A program made the translations under genes and the position numbers. DNA of 9,801 nucleotides, from assembly GCA_014360105.1 (NCBI GenBank), contig JACIYD010000033.1, positions 1 to 9,801 of the forward strand, written 5' to 3'. Under the pieces are notes generated by a model. It did no database searches. It was given only the letters and a program-made list of their open reading frames with translations, and was not told where the DNA came from. This stretch comes from Clostridia bacterium. Lineage in GTDB: Bacteria > Bacillota > DSM-521 > Neomoorellales > SLTJ01. Shown in pieces: positions 1-7,167 of the stretch (within the stretch, counting starts at the first letter, position 1; every line of letters starts with the position of its first letter).

Positions 1-860
1 AAATCGGCCGAGACCAGTGGCTCTTCCGTATAATCCAGGACCCCCTTCAGCTCACCCGCGGCCGCCTGCCGGAGCGCGGCGTTCACCTCTTCCACCGTCA
101 CCGCCCGGCCCACCTCGGCCACCAGGTCGACCACGGAGACGTTACGGACCGGTACCCGCATGGCAAAGCCGTTGAGCTTGCCTTTGAGCTCCGGCAAAAC
201 CGTTCCCACCGCCCGGGCGGCGCCGGTAGTCGTGGGGATGATCGATGCTCCGGCGCTGCGCGCGCGGCGCAGGTCGCGGTGCGCCTGATCCAAAACACGT
301 TGGTCGTTGGTATAGGCGTGTACCGTGGTCATGAGGCCCCGCTTGATGGTGAACTCCCGGTGCAGCACCTTGGCCACCGGTGCCAGACAGTTCGTGGTAC
401 AGGAAGCCATGGAAACAACGTGGTGCCGCGCCGGGTCGTATACTTCCTCGTTGGCGCCGATAACAATGGTGACGTCTTCGTTTTTCGCCGGGGCGGTAAT
501 GATCACCTTCTTTGCCCCTGCCTTGAGGTGCGCTGCCGCCTTGAGGCCGTCTGTAAAAAGTCCGGTTGCTTCCACCACCACGTCGACGCCGAGCTCAGCC
601 CAGGGCAGGTTCTCCGGGTGGCGCTCGGCGAAGACCTTGACCGCGTGTCCTTCGACAACGATGCTATCGTCGCTTGCCTCTACCCGGGCCGGCAGCCGGC
701 CGTGGGTAGAATCGTACTTCAAAAGGTGAGCATTTGTCCGCGCGTCCGTGATGTCGTTAATCGCCACCACGGTGCAGTCCGCCCGGCCCATGGCCGCCCG
801 GAAGACGAGGCGCCCGATTCGGCCGAAGCCGTTAATCGCCAACGAGACAGGCAACAGCAT
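1..860 (-). CDS. gap: Type I glyceraldehyde-3-phosphate dehydrogenase, NAD-type copy (3' end cut by window edge)
   Basis: This enzyme converts glyceraldehyde-3-phosphate to 1,3-bisphosphoglycerate in cytosolic glycolysis. About 286 residues are visible and the C-terminal ~50 lie beyond the window. The Rossmann motif INGFGRIGR is at residues 9-17, the catalytic Cys at 154 in SCTTNC, the catalytic His at 181 in TTVHAYTND, and the phosphate-binding TTTGAA and AMRVP segments are intact. The sequence AIND (Asp36) keeps the acidic residue that binds the NAD ribose, so NAD use is inferred; the later site reads DQAH rather than the usual DLPH. The active-site stretch reads SMASCTTN, with Met where the family normally has Asn. 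The ATG at 860 has a G-rich stretch only three bases upstream. A TTG at 854 would have better spacing and would match the N-terminus of the neighbouring copy exactly. It follows a second gap gene (1161-2168) but has its own promoter. Confidence 0.95.
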   Translation of the reverse strand, partial: MLLPVSLAINGFGRIGRLVFRAAMGRADCTVVAINDITDARTNAHLLKYDSTHGRLPARVEASDDSIVVEGHAVKVFAERHPENLPWAELGVDVVVEATGLFTDGLKAAAHLKAGAKKVIITAPAKNEDVTIVIGANEEVYDPARHHVVSMASCTTNCLAPVAKVLHREFTIKRGLMTTVHAYTNDQRVLDQAHRDLRRARSAGASIIPTTTGAARAVGTVLPELKGKLNGFAMRVPVRNVSVVDLVAEVGRAVTVEEVNAALRQAAAGELKGVLDYTEEPLVSAD

Positions 861-863
861 CTA

Positions 864-869
864 CCCCCC
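864..869 (-). promoter_or_regulatory. G-rich ribosome binding site that decides the gap start
   Basis: On the minus strand a run of six G lies three bases before the ATG at 860 and nine bases before the in-frame TTG at 854. Three bases is shorter than usual, so the TTG may be the real start; it gives MPVSLAING, which lines up with MAVRVGING of the other copy. Confidence 0.35.
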
Positions 870-881
870 AGGTCCCATGGT

Positions 882-921
882 TACTATCAGTTAGTATAGC
901 TAGTATAAGTTACCTGGGCAA
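882..921 (-). promoter_or_regulatory. Sigma-A-type promoter of the downstream gap gene with operator-like palindrome
   Basis: Read on the minus strand, TTGCCC (916-921) and TATACT (893-898) are separated by exactly 17 bases, with 4/6 and 5/6 matches to the consensus boxes. Transcription would begin near 886, leaving about 25 bases before the gene. A second TATACT lies at 902-907, so TAGTATA occurs twice on the plus strand with a 9-base period (892 and 901). A palindrome TACTA-N5-TAGTA (882-896) covers the start region and overlaps the -10 box, which is where a repressor could act. The boxes are seen in the sequence; the regulatory role is inferred. Confidence 0.55.
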
Positions 922-956
922 GAACCATTCCAACCTGGGTTATCCCTGGTTTGCCT

Positions 957-984
957 CTTGCGGTCTTTGGCTCCCTCGTTGGCG
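957..984 (+). repeat. 28-base dispersed repeat, copy A
   Basis: This 28-base stretch begins CTTGCGGTCTTTGGCTCCC and ends at 984. It is identical to the reverse complement of 9018-9045. The preceding ~25 bases also resemble those beside the other copy, including a shared TATCCC, so the related unit is probably about 50 bases. It forms the left arm of the palindrome at 957-1066. Confidence 0.85.
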
Positions 985-1066
985 CAAGCCTCGCGGGCCG
1001 AACTGAGGGTGCGCAAAGCCCGGCTGGGCCGCGATGCGGAAAGTCTTGCGCCGGGAGCCAAAGACC
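957..1066. repeat. Long interrupted palindrome between the two gap genes (MITE/REP-like or structured RNA)
   Basis: Perfect 14-base inverted arms GGTCTTTGGCTCCC lie at 962-975 and 1053-1066 (inverted). Inside them GGCGCAAG (981-988) pairs with 1045-1052, separated from the outer left arm by a five-base bulge (976-980). Further in, the segment from 992 to 1000 pairs with a segment around 1028-1036 with a one-base bulge. The whole can fold into one long hairpin of about 110 bases. The left arm and its edge (957-984) recur at 9018-9045 in the opposite orientation, so this is a member of a dispersed family. The element lies between the terminator of one gap gene and the promoter of the next. No transposase or clear target-site duplication is visible. 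The short open frames across it look non-coding. Confidence 0.7.
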
Positions 1067-1073
1067 ACTCGGC

Positions 1074-1112
1074 AAAAAATGGGCATACGTCAGAAGATGC
1101 TCCTGCCTGCCC
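1074..1112 (-). terminator. Probable intrinsic terminator of the upstream gap gene
   Basis: On the minus strand a GGGCA/TGCCC stem (1108-1112 with 1081-1085) encloses a six-base-pair inner stem (1100-1105 with 1091-1096, one G-U pair, three-base loop). One base after the outer stem comes a run of six T (1074-1079). It lies about 50 bases past the stop codon at 1161. A GC-rich near-palindrome CCCGCTAGCGGG sits closer to the stop at 1141-1152 but has no T-run. The outer stem is short, so strength is uncertain. Confidence 0.45.
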
Positions 1113-1160
1113 CTGGCAGTACTCTTGGGCGTCCCATGCACCCGCTAGCGGGCGCCGGTC

Positions 1161-2168
1161 CTAGATGCCGCGGCCGGCCATGAAGCTAATGAGGTCGACC
1201 ACCCGGTTGGCATATCCCCACTCGTTATCGTACCAGGCGACCACCTTGACCATCACCTCGTCGATGACCATGGTCAAACTGCCGTCGACGATAGCCGAAT
1301 GGGGGTTACCGTTGAAATCCACGGAAACCAGCGGTTCTTCGGTGTAGGCGAGAATGCCTTTCAATTCCGTAGCCGCCGCGCGGCGCAGCGCACCGTTAAC
1401 CTCTTCCACGCTCACGGGACGGCTGACGTCCGCCGCCAGATCCACTACCGAGACGTTCGGCACCGGCACCCGCATGGCAAACCCGTTGAACTTCCCCTTT
1501 AGCTCCGGGATGACCTGGCCCAACGAACGGGCGGCACCGGTGGTGGTGGGAATAATGGAAAGAGCGGCCGCCCGCGCACGCCGGAGATCGCGGTGACTGC
1601 GGTCGAGGATGCGTTGGTCGTTGGTGTAAGCGTGCACCGTGGTCATCAGGCCGCGCTGAATGGTGAAGTGGCGGTGGAGCACCTTAACCACCGGTGCCAG
1701 ACAGTTCGTGGTGCAAGAACCGCATGAAATAACCCGGTGCTGCCCGGGATCGTAGAGTTCCTCGTTTACTCCCATCACCAGGGTGGCGTCCTCGTTCCGC
1801 GCCGGCGCGGTGATGATCACCCTCCTGGCACCCTTGTTGAGGTGTACCATTGCCTGCTGGGCGTTCGTCAAAAGCCCGGTGGCCTCCACCACGACCTCGA
1901 CCCCCAGCTCGCCCCAGGGGAGTTTCTCCGGATCCCGTTCCGTAAGCACCCGGATCTCCCGCCCCGCGACGACCATGGAGTTCTCCCGCGTCTCTACCTC
2001 TGCGCCAAAGATGCCGTGCACCGAGTCGTACTTCAGGAGGTGGGCGTTGGTCTGCACGTCGATCGAGCCGTTAATAGCCACGACCTCCACTTCTGGCCTC
2101 CCGTTTGCAGCCCGCAACACAAGACGCCCTATCCGACCAAACCCGTTGATCCCTACGCGAACGGCCAT
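1161..2168 (-). CDS. gap: Type I glyceraldehyde-3-phosphate dehydrogenase, NADP-type copy (GapB-like cofactor site)
   Basis: This is a complete 335-residue GAPDH, the usual family length. INGFGRIGR is at 7-15, catalytic Cys152 in SCTTNC, His179 in TTVHAYTND, and the C-terminal WYDNEWGY motif is present. At the cofactor site it reads AINGSID: Gly34 replaces the NAD-type Asp, as Ala does in Bacillus GapB, and Ser191 in LDRSHRDLRR matches the Ser of NADP-accepting plant and cyanobacterial enzymes. NADP use, and so a possible gluconeogenic role, is inferred from these two positions. The catalytic stretch reads SCGSCTTN, with Cys in place of the usual Asn and Gly in place of Ala. The ATG at 2168 is chosen because AGAGGAGGT sits at good distance; an upstream in-frame start at 2201 would place that site inside the gene. 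It follows rpoN by 106 bases with no cggR between them, although the cggR regulator often precedes gap in Firmicutes. Confidence 0.97.
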   Translation of the reverse strand: MAVRVGINGFGRIGRLVLRAANGRPEVEVVAINGSIDVQTNAHLLKYDSVHGIFGAEVETRENSMVVAGREIRVLTERDPEKLPWGELGVEVVVEATGLLTNAQQAMVHLNKGARRVIITAPARNEDATLVMGVNEELYDPGQHRVISCGSCTTNCLAPVVKVLHRHFTIQRGLMTTVHAYTNDQRILDRSHRDLRRARAAALSIIPTTTGAARSLGQVIPELKGKFNGFAMRVPVPNVSVVDLAADVSRPVSVEEVNGALRRAAATELKGILAYTEEPLVSVDFNGNPHSAIVDGSLTMVIDEVMVKVVAWYDNEWGYANRVVDLISFMAGRGI

Positions 2169-2274
2169 GGTTCCTACCTCCTCTGTCCAAAACTGCCGCA
2201 ATTACTTTGTTAGTGAGCCTATTCCAAATAAGATGAGAGGGCCGGTGCTGGCGCTTCCGGGCGACCCTTGTGCC

Positions 2275-3654
2275 TTAATAGCGCTTTCGCTTGTTCGCCG
2301 CCAGAATGCCTAATTCGTCGCGGTACTTGGCCACCGTGCGCCGCGCCAGACAGATGCCGCGCTGCCGCAAAAGTTCGGCCAGTTGCTGGTCGGTTAGCGG
2401 GTGATGAGGGTCCTCGGCGGCAATGTATTCTTGAAGGAGCTTCTTCACCGTTTGCGCCGCCGCCTCCTGCTGCTGATTACTACTTACGTTATTGGCAAAG
2501 AAGAAGCGGAACTCGAATAAACCCTGGGGTGTCTGCAGATACTTATTTGCCGTTGCCCGGCTCACCGTCGATTCGTGGATGCCCAGGCTCTCGGCCACCC
2601 GCCGCAAATTGAGCGGTTTTAAGTACTTAATTCCTTTGTCCAGAAACTCCCGTTGGAAATCAACGATGCAACTGGCCACGCGGTAAAGGGTGAGACGGCG
2701 CTGTTCGATGCTGCGGATAAGCCAGGTGGCCGCGTTCAGTTTCCCTTCGATGAAGCGCCGGGTTTCCGGATCGCAAAGCTCACCGTTTCTCAGCAAGGAA
2801 GAATAAAGCGGGCTGATCCCGAGGCGCGGCGCCAGGCCATCGTTCACCATGACCACGTACTCGTCGCCCACCTTTTCCACGATCACGTCAGGTTGTAAGT
2901 AACGCACGTCGGCCGGAGAGCCGAAGCGCCGTCCCGGCTTGGGATCGAGGCTGCGAATCAGATCGACCAGCCGCTGCACCTCCTGGATGCCCACGCCCAG
3001 ATTCCTGGCTATCCGACCCAACCGCCCCGCGGCCACGTCGGCCAGGTAATAGCGCACCACCTTTTCCGCCAGGCAGTTGCGCGCGTCCAATTGCTGCAAC
3101 TGGAGAAGCAAGCATTCCGTAAGGTCGCGCGCACCCACCCCCGGCGGATCAAAGCTTTGCACGAGCCGCAGTGCCTGGCGCACTTCTTCCGGACCCACTT
3201 TCAGGTAACGGGCCGCCTCCTCGATGCCGATGCGCAGGTAACCGCGGTCGTCGATGTTCCCAATGAGAAATTCCCCGATGCTTCGCTGCCTCGGGCTTAC
3301 TCGCGCCACCTGGAGTTGCCAGCGGAGATGATCGTGCAAGGTGGGGGCTTCGGTGAGGTAATGTTCGTAGTTGAAACGGCGCTCTTCGGCACGGGCCAGG
3401 TCGACGTAACCCAGGTCGGCGTCGTCGGCAAAGTAGTCCTCCCAGTCCTCACCGGCCGTACTGCTCAGGGCTTCTTCCGGCTCACCTTCCGGCTCTTCTC
3501 TAATCTCCAGGAGGGGGTTATCCAGGAGCGCCTGCTCGATATAGTTCGCCAGTTCCAGGCTCGAGAGTTGCAGGATGACGATGGCCTGGCGTAGCTCGGG
3601 CGTCATCACCAGCTTTTGCGTCTGTTCAACACCGATGCCGATACCCACACGCAT
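2275..3654 (-). CDS. rpoN: RNA polymerase sigma-54 factor
   Basis: This sigma factor directs RNA polymerase to -24/-12 promoters and needs an AAA+ enhancer-binding activator. The 459-residue protein has the three expected regions. The N-terminal activator-interacting region is rich in Gln and Leu (EQTQKLVMTPELRQAI near residues 10-25). A short acidic linker follows, then the core-binding domain, and a DNA-binding part with the helix-turn-helix LGIHESTVSRATANKYLQTP. The RpoN box ARRTVAKYR lies about 20 residues from the C-terminus. The ATG at 3654 is preferred: AGAGGTG precedes it at suitable distance, and the GTG at 3687 would lie only a few bases from the likely transcription start. The family usually begins just before the EQTQ segment, which fits. 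It lies between the DUF1405 gene and gap. No activator gene or convincing -24/-12 promoter was found in the window, so its targets are elsewhere. Confidence 0.97.
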   Translation of the reverse strand: MRVGIGIGVEQTQKLVMTPELRQAIVILQLSSLELANYIEQALLDNPLLEIREEPEGEPEEALSSTAGEDWEDYFADDADLGYVDLARAEERRFNYEHYLTEAPTLHDHLRWQLQVARVSPRQRSIGEFLIGNIDDRGYLRIGIEEAARYLKVGPEEVRQALRLVQSFDPPGVGARDLTECLLLQLQQLDARNCLAEKVVRYYLADVAAGRLGRIARNLGVGIQEVQRLVDLIRSLDPKPGRRFGSPADVRYLQPDVIVEKVGDEYVVMVNDGLAPRLGISPLYSSLLRNGELCDPETRRFIEGKLNAATWLIRSIEQRRLTLYRVASCIVDFQREFLDKGIKYLKPLNLRRVAESLGIHESTVSRATANKYLQTPQGLFEFRFFFANNVSSNQQQEAAAQTVKKLLQEYIAAEDPHHPLTDQQLAELLRQRGICLARRTVAKYRDELGILAANKRKRY

Positions 3655-3695
3655 GCGCCCACACCTCTGGTTTCTCTCCTCCTCCACCCTTGATG

Positions 3696-3701
3696 ATTAT
3701 A
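3696..3701 (-). promoter_or_regulatory. Perfect -10 box (TATAAT) upstream of rpoN
   Basis: TATAAT lies on the minus strand 42 bases before the rpoN ATG and just past the stop of the DUF1405 gene. The region where a -35 box should be (about 3719-3724, GAAAAC) is a poor match and there is no extended TG. A weak or activator-aided promoter is possible; it may also be chance in a short AT-rich gap. Confidence 0.35.
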
Positions 3702-3730
3702 TTTCGGTGATGCTTGTCGTTTTCCTCCCA

Positions 3731-4345
3731 TCAAGACGGGTTATTCTTGGAAGAGAATGACTTTAGCCAGACAAACGCCGCCAGCACTGCCGTGAGGGAA
3801 AAGGCCAGGGAGCGGGCAAGCGCATGCTGCTGCTGGAAAAAGAGGTAAGGATGCTGGCCCAGGCCGTAGTCCACGTAGTCGTTCCACCCAAGCCAGAGAG
3901 TCACTATCAGTGCCTGCCACTTGGCAGCACCTAGGAAGGGAAGGTAAAGCAAACCCTCAAGGGCCATGCCCAGGTGGGAAAGCCAGAGTGCCCATTCGAG
4001 GAGGCTAAACCCGGAGGAGGAGACGGCACGGTAATCGGTTAGAATCCCCATCGCCCAGAAACCGTATTTGATGATCCAGACGGAAGCTAGCAGGGCGAGG
4101 AGTTGCCAGCCCGGCCCCCGCCGCCGGGCAAGAAAGGCGGCCAGCATGGCGCTGAAAAGCGTGGCCGCAAGAGGGCTGTCGGGGACAAAGGGCCAGTAAT
4201 ACCAACGTGTAACCGCCAGTTGGCCCGCGTACCACAGGTAACCGGAGGCCGCGCCGACAGCGTTGATGCCGCACATTAGCCAGAGAAAACGGCGGCTGAA
4301 GAGCAGGTCTCCCAGCCACCGCGCCGCGCCAAGCAACGGTTTCAC
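3731..4345 (-). CDS. DUF1405 family integral membrane protein (YpjA-like)
   Basis: The function is unknown; the family includes Bacillus subtilis YpjA. The 204-residue protein has about six hydrophobic segments, near residues 20-40, 56-73, 80-102, 114-138, 141-157 and 176-196. Conserved-looking pieces of this family are visible: WPFVPDSP between the first two segments, IKYGFW in the third, HLGMALEG in the fourth and [15 protein letters not shown] before the last. The GTG at 4345 is chosen because it overlaps the stop of the acyltransferase gene (GTGA), a standard sign of translational coupling; the open frame extends further upstream only inside that gene. The ribosome site is weak (GAGGG 12 bases away), which fits coupled initiation. 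A membrane location is supported by composition; no enzymatic residues can be named. Confidence 0.85.
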   Translation of the reverse strand: MKPLLGAARWLGDLLFSRRFLWLMCGINAVGAASGYLWYAGQLAVTRWYYWPFVPDSPLAATLFSAMLAAFLARRRGPGWQLLALLASVWIIKYGFWAMGILTDYRAVSSSGFSLLEWALWLSHLGMALEGLLYLPFLGAAKWQALIVTLWLGWNDYVDYGLGQHPYLFFQQQHALARSLAFSLTAVLAAFVWLKSFSSKNNPS

Positions 4346-4812
4346 GATTCGTCCGTGCCCTCTTCCGCAACCGCCCGCCGCCGGATCACCCGTGCCGGCA
4401 CACCGGCAGCCAGTGCCCCGGGCGGTACATCCCTGGTTACCACCGCTCCGGCGGCCACTACCGCGTCGTCGCCGATGCACACACCCGGGAGAATGGTCGC
4501 GTTACTGCCGATAAGCACGCGGCGGCCGATCTCCACCCTGCCGAGGCGATACTCCCGGGGTAAGAACTCGTGACAGAGAATCGTCGCATGATAACCGATA
4601 ATGCTGTCTTCGCCGATGCTGATGTAGTCCGGATGAAAAATGTCGAACATGGCCATCAGACCTACGGAAACATTTGCCCCCACCTGCATCCCGAGCAGGT
4701 GGCGGTAACAGTAGTTTTTCAGCCCGAGAAAAGGGAGGAAGCGGCAGACTTCGATGATCAGGAAGTTGAAGCAAACCCGCCAGAAAGGCACCACGCGCGT
4801 CCAGTACTGCAT
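4342..4812 (-). CDS. Left-handed beta-helix acyltransferase (YvoF/maltose O-acetyltransferase-like)
   Basis: This is a likely cytosolic O-acetyltransferase using acetyl-CoA; the acceptor is unknown. Residues 44-142 contain hexapeptide repeats ([24 protein letters not shown]) ending in [10 protein letters not shown], typical of the C-terminal coil of this family. His81 in ILCHEF is the probable catalytic base by analogy. The N-terminal ~40 residues are hydrophobic and aromatic, as in YvoF-type members, and may touch the membrane. The ATG at 4812 is chosen because AGGGAG lies nine bases upstream; a GTG at 4854 would overlap whiA and lacks such a site. At 156 residues it is short for the family but complete. 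It starts 28 bases after whiA and overlaps the DUF1405 gene. Bacillus yvoF lies in the hprK-lgt region near rapZ-whiA, so the neighbourhood is partly conserved. Confidence 0.87.
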   Translation of the reverse strand: MQYWTRVVPFWRVCFNFLIIEVCRFLPFLGLKNYCYRHLLGMQVGANVSVGLMAMFDIFHPDYISIGEDSIIGYHATILCHEFLPREYRLGRVEIGRRVLIGSNATILPGVCIGDDAVVAAGAVVTRDVPPGALAAGVPARVIRRRAVAEEGTDES

Positions 4813-4840
4813 GGAATTCTTCTCCCTGACGGGAAAGCGC

Positions 4841-5782
4841 TTATAGCGGCGCACCGCCAGCCCTCTCCTTGGCCAGTTGGGCCGCCAGTTCTTCCAGCCG
4901 CCGCAGCCGGTAACTCACCGCCGCCTTGCCGACCCGGGGTTTGAGCATCTGGCCCAGCTCCCGCAGCGTGGCATCGGGATATTGCAGGCGCAGCGCCGCC
5001 ACTTCGCGCAGGCCTGGCGGCAGCTCCGCAAGATTGATGAAGTTCCCCAGCCGGCAAATGCTTGCCACCTGCCGCATCGAAGCCTCGACGGTGCGGTTTA
5101 GATTGGCGGTATCGCAGTTTACCAACCGGTTCACCCGGTTCCTTACTTCCCGATAGACACGGGCGCTCTCAAAGTCGAGCAGCGCCGCATGGGCTTCGAT
5201 CACGTTGAGAAACCGCGCCACCTGCTCCCCATCCTTGAAATAGAGGACGGTGCCGCCACGGCGCTCCGCCAAATGGGGCTGGAGCTTGAAGGGAAGGAGC
5301 AGGAGGGCCAGATTGTACCCCCACGCTGCGCCCGGCAGAGAAATCTCCAGGTGGTAGCCGGCGCGCGGATTGCTCACCGACCCCGCAACCAGGAAAGCAC
5401 CGCGCAAGAAGGCCCGCCGGCAGCAGCTTCCGCCCAGGCCCACGCGCCGCAGTTGGCGCTGCGACAGCCGCTGGTTCCGGTCGAGCAGGCCGGGCCAGCC
5501 ATCCAGCCATTCAAGGAGGACCGGGGTGAGCGGGGCAAGGAGGTAATAGCGGTGCGTAGCCGTATCAACTTTGGGCCTGACGTCAAGGCCCGCTCGCAGC
5601 AACCGGTACAGCAGCCGGGCTACGGCCGCCTGACCGGTGCGCAAAACGAGATACGGCCCGTTTTCCTTCTCCTCCAGGCACCCGGCGAAGGCAACCAGGC
5701 CCGCCAGTTCCGCCTGGCGGCAACAGGCCTTTTCTGGCCAAATACGGGCCAGTTCCGCCTTGACGTAAACGGCAAAAGACAC
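4841..5782 (-). CDS. whiA: DNA-binding protein WhiA
   Basis: WhiA is a conserved Gram-positive protein: a sporulation transcription factor in Streptomyces, and a protein linked to cell division and chromosome segregation in Bacillus. The 313-residue length is normal. The N-terminal half is a degenerate LAGLIDADG-homing-endonuclease-like fold, seen in [20 protein letters not shown] and GYHLEIS. The C-terminal half is the WhiA helix-turn-helix region, with [20 protein letters not shown], then [12 protein letters not shown] and [20 protein letters not shown]. The start is a GTG at 5782 with GGAGGGAATC directly upstream. It follows pycB by 21 bases and probably shares its transcript. In Bacillus the gene directly upstream is yvcK, which is absent here. 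Confidence 0.97.
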   Translation of the reverse strand: MSFAVYVKAELARIWPEKACCRQAELAGLVAFAGCLEEKENGPYLVLRTGQAAVARLLYRLLRAGLDVRPKVDTATHRYYLLAPLTPVLLEWLDGWPGLLDRNQRLSQRQLRRVGLGGSCCRRAFLRGAFLVAGSVSNPRAGYHLEISLPGAAWGYNLALLLLPFKLQPHLAERRGGTVLYFKDGEQVARFLNVIEAHAALLDFESARVYREVRNRVNRLVNCDTANLNRTVEASMRQVASICRLGNFINLAELPPGLREVAALRLQYPDATLRELGQMLKPRVGKAAVSYRLRRLEELAAQLAKERAGGAPL

Positions 5783-5803
5783 GATTCCCTCCGCTCCTCC
5801 CGG

Positions 5804-7135
5804 CTAGTTTGCCTCGCGCCAGGCGAGATACTCCTTGGCCACCGTGGGAAAGAGACAATAAGAAAGGACATCCTCTTCGCTCCGGGCCAGATCCTTAATT
5901 TCCTCGCGTGCCTGCTCCAGGCGTGGTGCCAGCAGGTCGGCCGGCCGGCAGGTAATGACTTCTTGCCCGCCGATAACCTTCCGGCGCACCTCCTCGTTAA
6001 CCGGTCCCGGTGGCTGGCCGTAAAGGCCCCGCAGATAGGCTTTGGTCTCGTTGGCGCAAATGCGGTAGCGTTCCCCGCCTAACACGTTAAAGACGGCCTG
6101 CGTGCCCACGATCTGACTGGTCGGCGTCACCAGAGGCGGGTAACCCAAATCTTCCCGCACCCGCGGCACTTCGGCCAGTACCTGCGGCAGTTTCTCCAGG
6201 GCGTTCAACTGCGTTAATTGGGCAACGAAGTTGGAGATCATGCCCCCGGGTATCTGGTAGTTGAGCACGTTAATGTCCACGGCCGCAGAGCCGACGTCGA
6301 ACTCTTTGTAACGCTGGCGCACATCTCTGAAATAGCCGGCGATCTCCGCCAGAAGACCCACATCCAGTCCGGTATCGTAGGGCGTACCCTGCAAGGCGAC
6401 GACCAGGGATTCGCAAGGCGGTTGCGACGAACCCAGCGCCATGGAAGAGATGGCGGTATCCACCACGTCGACGCCCGCATGCACAGCTTCCCAATAGGCC
6501 ATGGAAGCCAGGCCGCTGGAGTAATGACAGTGTAGTTGGACCGGAAGACCTACCTCTTCTTTGAGGGCCCGAACAAGCGTCCGGGCGGCCACCGGGGTGA
6601 TGATGCCCGCCATGTCTTTGATGCAGAGGGAATGCGCCCCCATTTCCTTCAGGGCCAGGCCTACGCGCACGTAATAAGCCGGATGGTGCACGGGGCTGAT
6701 GGTATACGAAATGGTAGCCTGGACGTGGGCACCAAGGCCACGGGCTACGCTTATCGCCTTCTGCATATTGCGCACGTCGTTCAAGGCATCAAAAATGCGG
6801 AAAATGCGGATGCCGTTCTCATGGGCGCAGCGCACGAAGGCCTCGACGACATCGTCCGGATAGTGTTCGTAGCCGACGAGATTCTGGCCCCGCAGCAGCA
6901 TCTGCAGGGGTGTGCGGGTAAAGGCGCTGCGCAGTTGCCGCAATCTCGCCCAGGGATCCTCCTTCAAATAGCGCAGGCAACTGTCAAAGGTCGCCCCGCC
7001 CCAAACCTCCACCGAGCGAAAACCTACGGCGTCCATCTTGGCCGCAATGGGCAGCATGTCACGGGTAGCCATGCGCGTGGCCAGGAGGGATTGCTGTCCG
7101 TCTCGCAGGGTGGTATCGGTTACCTGTACGCCCAC
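5804..7135 (-). CDS. pycB: Carboxyltransferase subunit: pyruvate carboxylase subunit B / oxaloacetate decarboxylase alpha, without biotin domain
   Basis: This subunit moves a carboxyl group between biotin and pyruvate/oxaloacetate, so it could serve anaplerosis or decarboxylation; direction cannot be told from sequence. The TIM-barrel motifs are present: DTTLRDGQQSLLATRM at residues 7-22 (metal Asp7), GQNLVGYEHY, FRIFDALNDVRNM, CIKDMAGIITP with the lysine expected to be carboxylated (Lys173), and LHCHYSSG with the metal-binding pair His202/His204. The loop usually reads DAHQS; here it is DGQQS. At 443 residues it stops after the carboxyltransferase and PYC-OADA regions. No lipoyl-like biotin domain with an MKM site is present, so biotin carrier and biotin carboxylase must come from other genes. 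A GTG at 7135 is chosen: AGGAGTGAGG precedes it and the protein begins just before the first strand, as usual. The upstream in-frame TTG at 7198 falls in the -35 box. It has its own promoter. Confidence 0.9.
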   Translation of the reverse strand: MGVQVTDTTLRDGQQSLLATRMATRDMLPIAAKMDAVGFRSVEVWGGATFDSCLRYLKEDPWARLRQLRSAFTRTPLQMLLRGQNLVGYEHYPDDVVEAFVRCAHENGIRIFRIFDALNDVRNMQKAISVARGLGAHVQATISYTISPVHHPAYYVRVGLALKEMGAHSLCIKDMAGIITPVAARTLVRALKEEVGLPVQLHCHYSSGLASMAYWEAVHAGVDVVDTAISSMALGSSQPPCESLVVALQGTPYDTGLDVGLLAEIAGYFRDVRQRYKEFDVGSAAVDINVLNYQIPGGMISNFVAQLTQLNALEKLPQVLAEVPRVREDLGYPPLVTPTSQIVGTQAVFNVLGGERYRICANETKAYLRGLYGQPPGPVNEEVRRKVIGGQEVITCRPADLLAPRLEQAREEIKDLARSEEDVLSYCLFPTVAKEYLAWREAN

Positions 7136-7167
7136 GGCTTGCCTCACTCCTTCGCGGAAGCTGCAAT

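Noticed and set aside
279..899. Long plus-strand open frame opposite gap
   Set aside because: It is antisense to a clear GAPDH gene; GC-rich genes commonly leave long open frames on the other strand. Composition is unlike a real protein and no ribosome site fits.
887..1148. Short open frames on both strands between the gap genes
   Set aside because: They run through the palindrome, terminator and promoter. The peptide similarity to the HAD extension comes from the shared DNA repeat, not from protein conservation.
1141..1152. Perfect 12-base palindrome CCCGCTAGCGGG just after the gap stop
   Set aside because: It could be a terminator stem but has no T-run and almost no loop. The hairpin at 1074-1112 is a better candidate.
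1826..1840. Sigma-54-like TGGCAC-N5-TTGA on the plus strand
   Set aside because: It lies inside the gap coding region and points antisense. The required GC of the -12 element is GA, and no gene lies downstream on that strand.
2199..2227. Possible promoter upstream of gap (TTGGAA-17-TAATTG)
   Set aside because: The -35 is fair but the -10 matches at only two positions. Shifting the frame gives AGTAAT at poor spacing. The gene may be read from the rpoN transcript.
2228..2272. GC-rich inverted segments after rpoN as a terminator
   Set aside because: The GGG/CCC and CCGG/CCGG pairings leave a large internal loop, and only a weak T-rich stretch follows.
6785..6815. Direct repeat of AAAATGCGG within pycB
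   Set aside because: It encodes the conserved RIFRIFDAL segment, so it is explained by the protein sequence.
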